A DNA stretch of 7,258 nucleotides. Origin: Paracoccaceae bacterium (GTDB taxonomy: Bacteria; Pseudomonadota; Alphaproteobacteria; Rhodobacterales; Rhodobacteraceae). The stretch is from contig JAFGVZ010000209.1 of assembly GCA_016937725.1 (NCBI GenBank), positions 1 to 7,258 of the forward strand, read 5' to 3'. Made by a program: the position numbers and the translations under genes. The first letter of the stretch is position 1. The number at the start of each line of letters is the position of its first letter. This document shows positions 1 to 5,049 of the stretch, piece after piece. The notes under the pieces were generated by a model. The model was not told the origin of the DNA. It worked only from the letters and a program-made list of their open reading frames with translations, and did not search any database.

Positions 1-233
1 GGGCGATGCACCCCACCGGCAAAGACCGCGCGGGTCACGCCCAAATCAACCAGCCTGTCCAAGAACGGCACCAGCCGCTCCAGCCGAAAGCGCTCTACCC
101 CGTCGCGCGACAGCGAGAGGCTTTCGAACCCTTCCAGTTCTGCCAAAACAGGCGGCGCGTCTTCCAGCATCAGCCGCGAGGCAACAAGATCGGGCAGCGC
201 GCCGCGCCCTGCAATCAGCGCCGTGCGGGTCAT
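1..233 (-). CDS. lpxI: LpxI, UDP-2,3-diacylglucosamine pyrophosphatase (partial, 3' end outside window)
   Basis: LpxI hydrolyses UDP-2,3-diacylglucosamine to lipid X and UMP, the fourth step of lipid A synthesis, at the cytoplasmic membrane. It replaces LpxH in most Alphaproteobacteria. Only the first 77 codons are in the window; the family is usually about 270-285 residues. The N-terminus reads MTRTALIAGRGALP, which fits the family's LIAGxGxLP nucleotide-binding-like start. Residues 50-77 (FRLERLVPFLDRLVDLGV, then FAGGVHR) match the conserved stretch running into the AGxVxRP motif. The ATG overlaps the lpxA TGA as ATGA. There is no clear Shine-Dalgarno sequence upstream, so translational coupling to lpxA is likely. 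Identification rests on these motifs plus the position after lpxA, where lpxI normally sits before lpxB. The catalytic C-terminal domain cannot be checked here. Confidence 0.88.
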   Translation of the reverse strand, partial: MTRTALIAGRGALPDLVASRLMLEDAPPVLAELEGFESLSLSRDGVERFRLERLVPFLDRLVDLGVTRAVFAGGVHR

Positions 234-1030
234 TGCGGACGCAGGAAGCTGCGGCCAGAGGCCTCGGTAAAGAACGCGGCCAGCTTGCGCACCGCGTCGC
301 TTTCCGCACCCTCAGCCAGTTTGCGCGCGGTTTCCACCAGCGGCGCGTCGGTATCGGCCAGCACGCGGTAGGCTTCGCGCAATGCCGTGATATCCTCGCG
401 GGCAGTGCCACGGCGTTTCAGCCCAATCAGGTTCAGCCCGTTCAGCGTGCCGTCAGAGGCCGCAACCATGCCGAAGGGCATAACGTCATGCGTGACCCGG
501 CTGACACCGCCGATGATCGCCCCCTCGCCCACGCGGACAAATTGGTGAATGCCCGACAGCGCGCCGACGATCACGTTATCTTCGATCACGACATGCCCCG
601 CGACACCGGCGTAATTGGCAAGGATCACATTATTGCCCACTTGCGCATCATGGCCCACATGCGCGCCCGCCATCACAAGGCAATTGTCGCCCAACCGGGT
701 GATGCCGCCACCCTGCTCGGTGCCGGTATGCAGTGTCGCATTCTCGCGAATGCGGCAGTTGCGGCCAATCACAAGCTGCGTGCGCTCGCCTGCATATTTC
801 AGGTCTTGCGGCACTTCGCCCACAGAGGCAAACGAAAAAATCGTGCAACCCGCGCCGATTTCGGTCCAGCCGGTCACAAGCGCATGGGGTTTGACCGTTA
901 CATTTTCGGCCAGCGTGACCTCTGGCCCGATGATCGCAAAGGGGCCAATGGTGCAACCCGCACCAATCTGTGCGCCCTCTTCCACCACCGCCATGGGGTG
1001 GATCGTTGCGCTGGGATGAAAAGACGACAT
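230..1030 (-). CDS. lpxA: LpxA, UDP-N-acetylglucosamine O-acyltransferase
   Basis: LpxA is a cytosolic trimer that transfers a 3-hydroxyacyl chain from acyl carrier protein to the 3-OH of UDP-GlcNAc, the first step of lipid A synthesis. The 266 residues compare with 262 in E. coli. Residues about 8-190 are hexapeptide repeats (I/V-G spacing) forming the left-handed beta-helix; residues about 195-266 are the C-terminal helical domain with the conserved GLKRRG at 203-208. The catalytic His is H127 (in AHVGHD, equivalent to E. coli H125). H124, H146 (AGHV) and H162 (IHQF) match the other conserved histidines. G175 aligns with the E. coli acyl-ruler residue G173, and D193 aligns with H191. The ATG lies 4 nt after the fabZ stop, with AAGGG overlapping the fabZ end as ribosome site. 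The 3' end overlaps lpxI by 4 nt. Confidence 0.97.
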   Translation of the reverse strand: MSSFHPSATIHPMAVVEEGAQIGAGCTIGPFAIIGPEVTLAENVTVKPHALVTGWTEIGAGCTIFSFASVGEVPQDLKYAGERTQLVIGRNCRIRENATLHTGTEQGGGITRLGDNCLVMAGAHVGHDAQVGNNVILANYAGVAGHVVIEDNVIVGALSGIHQFVRVGEGAIIGGVSRVTHDVMPFGMVAASDGTLNGLNLIGLKRRGTAREDITALREAYRVLADTDAPLVETARKLAEGAESDAVRKLAAFFTEASGRSFLRPQ

Positions 1031-1034
1031 GCGT

Positions 1035-1526
1035 TTACCCTTGTGCGGTGCTGGACGCGTCGATCATAGCCGCGAATTCGGCTTGCGCCGCAATCTGGCC
1101 GTCGACCATGGCCGTGCCTTCGAACTTCCAGATCTTGGTGGATCCGCGCAACACTTTGACATGCAACTCCAGAACATCGCCGGGCACGACCTTGCGGCGG
1201 AACTTGGCCTTGTCGATGGACATGAAATAGACCAACGGGGCCTTTTCGCCATAGCCAATGGTTAGGCCCACCAGAACAGCCGCAGTCTGAGCCATGGCTT
1301 CCACGATTGTCACGCCGGGCATGATCGGCGCGCCGGGAAAATGGCCTTGGAAATGTGGCTCGTTGAAGGTGACATTCTTGATACCGACCGCACTCTCACG
1401 CGCCACAACATCGCGCACCTTGTCCACAAGCAAAAACGGGTAGCGGTGCGGAATGATCTTCATGATCGTGGTCAGATCGGCCTCGGTCACGGTGTTGGTC
1501 GCGGGGGCTTGGGCGGAATCTGTCAT
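1035..1526 (-). CDS. fabZ: FabZ, 3-hydroxyacyl-[acyl-carrier-protein] dehydratase
   Basis: FabZ dehydrates 3-hydroxyacyl-ACP to trans-2-enoyl-ACP in type II fatty-acid synthesis. It competes with LpxA and LpxD for 3-hydroxyacyl-ACP, which explains its place in lipid A operons. It is a single hot-dog fold of 163 residues (E. coli 151). Residues 22-35 carry the family start (MKIIPHRYPFLLVD). The active-site pair is H62 in HFPGAPIMPG and E76 in VEAMAQ. PLVYFMSIDKAKFRRKVVPGD follows at about 97-117. Glu in VEAMAQ and the lack of FabA features favour FabZ over FabA. I chose the ATG at 1526 because GAAAGG sits 6 nt upstream. An in-frame ATG at 1544 and an open frame further upstream lack a comparable ribosome site, and their translation has no FabZ-like sequence. 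The stop is 4 nt before lpxA. Confidence 0.96.
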   Translation of the reverse strand: MTDSAQAPATNTVTEADLTTIMKIIPHRYPFLLVDKVRDVVARESAVGIKNVTFNEPHFQGHFPGAPIMPGVTIVEAMAQTAAVLVGLTIGYGEKAPLVYFMSIDKAKFRRKVVPGDVLELHVKVLRGSTKIWKFEGTAMVDGQIAAQAEFAAMIDASSTAQG

Positions 1527-1532
1527 CTGTAA

Positions 1533-1538
1533 CCTTTC
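1533..1538 (-). promoter_or_regulatory. Ribosome binding site deciding the fabZ start
   Basis: GAAAGG on the minus strand lies 6 nt before the ATG at 1526. It supports this start over the in-frame ATG at 1544, whose upstream bases (GGTCGGGCT) are a poorer match. Confidence 0.65.
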
Positions 1539-1576
1539 GAACATAGCCCGACCTGGGTCTGGCCGCAGCGTAAGTG

Positions 1577-1605
1577 CGATTAGCAAGGGTGGGCTGAAGT
1601 GGCAA
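1577..1605 (-). promoter_or_regulatory. Candidate internal promoter before fabZ
   Basis: On the minus strand TTGCCA (1600-1605, 5 of 6 bases of a sigma-70 -35 box) is followed after 17 nt by TAATCG (1577-1582, about 3 of 6 of a -10 box). It lies in the 97-nt skp-fabZ gap, the largest gap inside the bamA-lpxI block, so a secondary promoter for fabZ-lpxA-lpxI is plausible. The -10 match is weak, and such matches arise by chance. Confidence 0.28.
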
Positions 1606-1626
1606 GCGCGGCGCGCGCAGGCTTGC
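1602..1626 (-). repeat. GC-rich inverted repeat just after the skp stop
   Basis: GCAAGC (1602-1607) and GCTTGC (1621-1626) are perfect inverted copies separated by 13 bases of alternating G and C that could pair further. It starts 2 nt beyond the skp stop on the minus strand. There is no T-run after it, so it is not a standard terminator. It could be an mRNA 3'-end stabiliser or attenuating hairpin, and it overlaps the candidate fabZ -35 box. Confidence 0.4.
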
Positions 1627-1627
1627 G

Positions 1628-2230
1628 TCAAGGTTGGGTCAGCGGGAAGGGTGGTGCGCCGCCATCGCCGATCTCGGCATCTATTGCGGCAATGGCCGCG
1701 TCGGTCATGTCCATTTCAGGCACACCAATGATGACCGCGCCCGATGCAATCAGGATTTGCGCCCCCTCATCTTGCAACACCTGCTGCAAGATCGCGCCGG
1801 TTTGTGAAAAAAAGCGCCTGCGCTCGGATTCCTCGAATTGCGAAAAGCGCGCCAGTTTTTGTGCTTGGCTTTCACGGATATCTTCGGCACGTCGGTCGAA
1901 AGCTTCGGCTTCAACCCGAAATTCATCGGACGGGATGGTGTCGCGCAACCGGGTTAATTCTTCCTCGCGCGCGGTCAATTCGGCCAACAAACGGGCGTTT
2001 TCGTCTTCCAGCGCCCGCGAAGCCTGATCAATCTCGGCCAAAACACGCTGCCCGAAAAGCGACCCTTGGAACAGGCGCTCTTCATCTATGCTGCGCAGCA
2101 CCAAATCAGGCTGTGTCGGAGCATCCACACGTTCGCCGAAAGAAAATCCGGTTTGTGGCTGGGCAAAAGACATGGTCGCAAGGCAGAGCCCTGCGACCAT
2201 TGTCATCCAAAACGACCGGACGCCGCGCAT
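1628..2230 (-). CDS. skp: Skp/OmpH-family periplasmic chaperone
   Basis: Skp-family proteins are trimeric periplasmic holdases that carry unfolded outer-membrane proteins from the Sec exit to the BAM complex. The predicted product is 200 residues. A signal peptide spans residues 1-23 (MRGVRSFW n-region, hydrophobic core to about 19, cleavage after SFA). Residues 44-57 (VLRSIDEERLFQGS) fit the OmpH entry strand. Residues about 65-155 form a long charged helical region with heptad character (RALEDENARLLAELTAREEEL), the tentacle coiled coil. Residues 158-185 (QILIASGAVIIGVPEMDMTDAAI) return to the beta body. A Pro-rich tail, GAPPFPLTQP, ends the protein. The ATG at 2230 is 1 nt from the bamA stop and gives a clean signal peptide. 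The frame is open up to 2356, but that part only shadows bamA. No good ribosome site precedes it, so coupling to bamA is likely. Confidence 0.92.
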   Translation of the reverse strand: MRGVRSFWMTMVAGLCLATMSFAQPQTGFSFGERVDAPTQPDLVLRSIDEERLFQGSLFGQRVLAEIDQASRALEDENARLLAELTAREEELTRLRDTIPSDEFRVEAEAFDRRAEDIRESQAQKLARFSQFEESERRRFFSQTGAILQQVLQDEGAQILIASGAVIIGVPEMDMTDAAIAAIDAEIGDGGAPPFPLTQP

Positions 2231-2231
2231 G

Positions 2232-4604
2232 TCAGAAGGTCGAGACAATCGAGAAGTCGAAATTCTGAGCCTTGTCGTAGTCGCGCTTTTTGATCGGGCG
2301 CGAGAAATCGAAGCGCAGCGGGCCAAGCGGGCTGTCCCAGAACAGAGACACACCAAGCGTGGCGCGCAGATGGTTGTCGTTCGAATTCTCGCCGGTCACT
2401 GGGTCGATCATGTTGATGGCCGGGCGGCCATCTACACCATCAACGCCCCAAACGGAGCCGATATCGGCAAATATACCGCCGCGCAGGCCATATTCTTCAG
2501 GCAGACCCAGCGGGAACTGCGCCTCTAGGGAAAGCACCGCGTATCGCGTGCCACCCAGAACGTCTTGGGACGCAAACATGAAATCGCGCGGGCCAGACTC
2601 GCCGGCGGAGAAGCCGCGCATCACAGAAGCAAGCTGGAATCGGTCGCCGTAGCGTGACCGCCCATTCGCCATGTGAAGCAGCCCCACGCGGCCATCTGCC
2701 ATCAGTTTCACGTCTTCATTGAACACCGCCATCTCGTAGCCAAGACGTGCTTCACTCTTCAGGAAACGGCGCTTCCCGTTTCCAAAGCCAGCATCCTGCG
2801 ACAGCGAAAAGATCCAACCACGAGAGGGGTCCACGCCCTTTTCGCGGGTGTCGTAGACATAAGTATACCCCAGCGTTCCGGTAATAGCCCTGCCGAATAG
2901 CTGATCATCCCGGATACGTGCAGACGAGGCAGCAGGCAGCCCGGACAGGGATTCGGCGGTCAAACCCTGCCGGATTTGAAGCCGCCCGAATTCGCTGACC
3001 GGGAAGCCAAGCGCATTTGTCAGGAAAGCTTCTTTGGTGTCGAAGGCATTGTTCTGGAAATTCGAGGTTTCCTTGTAGCCCAAGCTGAATGAATACGACA
3101 GGTCACGCCCGAACAAAGCCGGCTCTGTGATTGAAGCAGAGATGTCGCGCGACCCTTTGATCGTGTTCAAACTGATGGCAATGCGCTGGCCCCGGCCCAA
3201 GAAATTGGTTTCGGAAAACGAAATACCGAAGCCAACGCCTTGTCCCGCGCCATAGCTGACAGAAAAGCCTAGCGAACCTGTCGTGGTTTCTTCCACCTCG
3301 ACATCGACCACCGCTTGATCGGGCGCCGAGCCAGTGCGTGGTTCGACGCTCGTATCGGCAAAGTAGCCAAGCGCTTCAATGCGAGCAGCGGCTTCCCGGA
3401 TTTTGCGAGGATTCAGCGGATCACCTTCAGCCAATTGGAACTGACGGCGGATAACCTCGTCGCGGGTGGTGGTGTTGCCTTGAATATCAATGCGTTCCAC
3501 AAAAATGCGCTCACCGCGCACGATTGCAAATTCCACGTCGACTGTGCGGTTGCGATTGTTGCGGGTAAAGCGCGGATCGGCCCGGATAAAACGCAGCCCA
3601 CGGCTCTCGGCTAGCCCCTCGATACGGGCGATATTCAATTCCAGCGTGTTGGGCGAGAAGATATCGCCCGCATTCACGCGCAGTTCGGCGGCGTAATCGG
3701 CCGGGTCGATTCCGTCGACTTCGCTGATTACCGTCACATCGCCAAAGCGGAACTGCTCTCCCTCGCGCAGATTGAAGGTCAGGAAGAAGCCGTTGCGCTC
3801 GCGGGCAATTTCAGACGTGACCGACAGAATTTCGAAATCGATATAGCCGCGCGCCAGATAGAAATCTGACAAAAGCTGGCGGTCCAGCGCAATGCGGTCT
3901 TCAACGAACGTATCGCGCTGCACCAGCCAACGCAGCACGCCGGCTTGTTTGGTGTTCAGAACATTGCGCAAGCGATAGCTGGAATAGGCGCGGTTGCCGA
4001 CAAAGGACAGGCGCTCAATCTCGACCACGTCGCCTTCGCGAACAACGAAGGCAAGGTCCACCCGGTTGTTCCCGCGCGGAATGATTTGTGGTGTAACCTC
4101 GGCGGCGGTGCGACCACGCTGTGCATAGAGCGCGGCAATCGCGCGCGCATCTTCTTCGACCTGCGCTGGCGACAAGACACGCCCGGCGCGAACCTCAATG
4201 GCCTCGGCCAAATCTTCATCATCAATCCGGCGGTTGCCTTCGAAATTCACGATCCCGATGATCGGGTATTCCTCGACGCTGATCAGCAAGCGGTTGCCGC
4301 GGGGTTCCAGTTCAACCGTCTCGAACAGGCCAGATGCGGTAAGGGCGCCGTAGGCTGCGCTGATCTGGGCAGCGGTCACAGACTGGCCGACACCGATTCT
4401 TGCCAAGCTTCGAACGGTGGAATCGTCCACGCGCACATTGCCGTCGACATCCACGCTGGAAAACCGAAAGGTCTGCGCCTCTGCCGATGGAACGAGAACA
4501 AACGAACTCGCTGAAAAGAAACACAAAACCATCAAAGAGAAGAAGCGCAGGCGCTGAGCCATGCCCCCCTTGCGCGATGGCAGCATCATGAAGATTCCGC
4601 GCAT
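2232..4604 (-). CDS. bamA: BamA, outer-membrane protein assembly factor
   Basis: BamA is the Omp85-family barrel that inserts beta-barrel proteins into the outer membrane. Up to 790 residues (E. coli 810). Signal peptide ends after AEA at residue 43. Five POTRA domains follow at about 46-112, 113-191, 194-282, 285-364 and 367-439, with repeated (F/I)xGN motifs (VDGN 53, FEGN 121, FVGN 201, IQGN 374). Barrel from about 443 to 790. The L6 VRGF motif appears as MRGF (662-665), and the C-terminal beta-signal ends FDFSIVSTF with terminal Phe. The start is uncertain: ATGs exist at 4604, 4589, 4586 and 4562. I report the outermost. The ATG at 4562 has an AAGGGGGG just upstream and would give a 776-residue protein with a typical 29-residue signal peptide. 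A probable promoter lies about 30-65 nt upstream. First gene of the bamA-skp-fabZ-lpxA-lpxI block. Confidence 0.97.
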   Translation of the reverse strand: MRGIFMMLPSRKGGMAQRLRFFSLMVLCFFSASSFVLVPSAEAQTFRFSSVDVDGNVRVDDSTVRSLARIGVGQSVTAAQISAAYGALTASGLFETVELEPRGNRLLISVEEYPIIGIVNFEGNRRIDDEDLAEAIEVRAGRVLSPAQVEEDARAIAALYAQRGRTAAEVTPQIIPRGNNRVDLAFVVREGDVVEIERLSFVGNRAYSSYRLRNVLNTKQAGVLRWLVQRDTFVEDRIALDRQLLSDFYLARGYIDFEILSVTSEIARERNGFFLTFNLREGEQFRFGDVTVISEVDGIDPADYAAELRVNAGDIFSPNTLELNIARIEGLAESRGLRFIRADPRFTRNNRNRTVDVEFAIVRGERIFVERIDIQGNTTTRDEVIRRQFQLAEGDPLNPRKIREAAARIEALGYFADTSVEPRTGSAPDQAVVDVEVEETTTGSLGFSVSYGAGQGVGFGISFSETNFLGRGQRIAISLNTIKGSRDISASITEPALFGRDLSYSFSLGYKETSNFQNNAFDTKEAFLTNALGFPVSEFGRLQIRQGLTAESLSGLPAASSARIRDDQLFGRAITGTLGYTYVYDTREKGVDPSRGWIFSLSQDAGFGNGKRRFLKSEARLGYEMAVFNEDVKLMADGRVGLLHMANGRSRYGDRFQLASVMRGFSAGESGPRDFMFASQDVLGGTRYAVLSLEAQFPLGLPEEYGLRGGIFADIGSVWGVDGVDGRPAINMIDPVTGENSNDNHLRATLGVSLFWDSPLGPLRFDFSRPIKKRDYDKAQNFDFSIVSTF
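4564..4571 (-). promoter_or_regulatory. Possible ribosome binding site for an internal bamA start
   Basis: AAGGGGGG on the minus strand stands 1 nt from the ATG at 4562-4560 (AAGG to ATG spacing 5 nt). It pairs with the anti-Shine-Dalgarno better than the bases before the outer ATG at 4604 (GGGGCCCGAA). It favours the 776-residue form of BamA, though the spacing of the full match is short. Confidence 0.45.
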
Positions 4605-4640
4605 TTCGGGCCCCGTTTTAACCGCATTATTTTGGACTCG

Positions 4641-4669
4641 TGACTAGCGGCTTCCAGCGGGGTTGTCAA
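4641..4669 (-). promoter_or_regulatory. Probable sigma-70 promoter of the bamA operon
   Basis: A perfect TTGACA -35 box (4664-4669) on the minus strand is followed after exactly 17 nt by TAGTCA (4641-4646), a poor -10 box. Transcription would start near 4634, about 30 nt before the first bamA ATG. The position between an upstream terminator and bamA makes a promoter here expected; the degenerate -10 limits confidence. Confidence 0.5.
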
Positions 4670-4675
4670 AGCAAT

Positions 4676-4701
4676 CACCCCCCTTTGATGCGGAGGGGGT
4701 G
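4676..4701 (-). repeat. Inverted repeat upstream of the bamA promoter
   Basis: CACCCCC (4676-4682) and GGGGGTG (4695-4701) form a perfect 7-bp inverted repeat around a 12-nt loop. It lies 6 bp upstream of the TTGACA box. No T-run follows it on either strand. It could be a back-up transcription stop, or a site for a DNA-binding regulator of bamA; nothing in the sequence decides. A smaller repeat, ATGGC-GAAT-GCCAT, is at 4706-4719. Confidence 0.4.
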
Positions 4702-4750
4702 CCACATGGCGAATGCCATCCGATTCGGTGGTGCACATGCGCCACAATGC

Positions 4751-4772
4751 AAAACGCACCCGGACGGGTGCG
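4751..4772 (-). terminator. Rho-independent terminator after rseP and the 51-aa ORF
   Basis: CGCACCCG (4755-4762) and CGGGTGCG (4765-4772) are perfect inverted copies with 2 nt between them, so in RNA a stem of about 7 bp with a GTCC loop. On the minus strand TTTT (4751-4754) follows directly. It lies 29 nt past the stop of the 51-aa ORF and about 150 nt before bamA. It should end dxr-rseP-smORF transcripts at least in part. The T-run is short, so read-through into bamA is possible. Confidence 0.65.
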
Positions 4773-4801
4773 AATGCGTGGATTCGAACGTGCGGCTTAG
4801 G

Positions 4802-4957
4802 TCAGGGCGTGATCTGAAACGGTCCCTGCACAAGTTGAAGCGAAAAGTAGCTGGCCAACCCGATTGCCAAAGCCACCAGAACGGCGACAAGCACGCGATC
4901 ACCTACACGGGACCACAACAGCCGGATATTCGCAAACTCTGCATCAAGATAGGCCAT
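4802..4957 (-). CDS. Small single-pass membrane protein, unknown function (51 aa)
   Basis: I do not recognise a family. The ORF codes for 51 residues from ATG 4957 to TGA 4802. An excellent Shine-Dalgarno, GGAGGT, is placed 5 nt before the ATG. Residues 1-21 are polar and possibly amphipathic (MAYLDAEFANIRLLWSRVGD). Residues 22-40 form one hydrophobic segment (VLVAVLVALAIGLASYFSL), and a 10-residue tail QLVQGPFQIT plus P ends the protein. Arginines 12, 17 and 21 before the helix predict N-inside, C-outside topology. About 60% of third positions are G or C. It lies 92 nt after rseP and is closed off by a terminator, so it probably shares the rseP transcript. The strong ribosome site, clean membrane segment and tight terminator support a real gene; conservation could not be tested. 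It could be a regulator, a small partner of a membrane complex, or a protease substrate. Confidence 0.68.
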   Translation of the reverse strand: MAYLDAEFANIRLLWSRVGDRVLVAVLVALAIGLASYFSLQLVQGPFQITP

Positions 4958-4962
4958 GGAGC

Positions 4963-4968
4963 ACCTCC
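4963..4968 (-). promoter_or_regulatory. Strong ribosome binding site of the 51-aa ORF
   Basis: GGAGGT on the minus strand, 5 nt before the ATG at 4957, is a near-complete Shine-Dalgarno match and the strongest in the window. It is the main argument that the small ORF is translated. The remaining gap to rseP (4969-5049) shows no convincing promoter. Confidence 0.75.
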
Positions 4969-5049
4969 GTTTCGCAATCTTTGCTAGTGGCGAATCGCGG
5001 CGGGAATGTGGCTATCTCGGGGCGTTTTCAGGGTAGCGGATTGCTGCGT

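Noticed and set aside
233..1069. Plus-strand 278-codon open frame opposite lpxA
   Set aside because: It is the antisense shadow of lpxA. It has no ribosome site, its composition is rich in His, Arg and Ala with no recognisable domain, and the minus-strand gene is certain.
1527..1631. N-terminal extension of fabZ to an alternative start up to 1631
   Set aside because: The frame is open but the translation (for example RRACHFSPPLLIALTLRPDP) has no FabZ similarity. The ATG at 1526 has a good ribosome site and gives the normal family length.
2231..2356. Longer skp reading frame starting inside bamA
   Set aside because: It would add 42 Arg/Ser-rich residues before a clear signal peptide. The ATG at 2230 abuts the bamA stop and gives a proper secretion signal.
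3945..4514. Plus-strand 189-codon open frame opposite bamA
   Set aside because: Antisense shadow of the POTRA region of bamA; no family features and no initiation signals.
4781..4789. GTTCGAATC on the minus strand, resembling a tRNA T-loop or an attachment site
   Set aside because: The flanking bases do not form a 5-bp T-stem (GCACG against CCACG), and no acceptor, D-arm or anticodon arm can be built around it.
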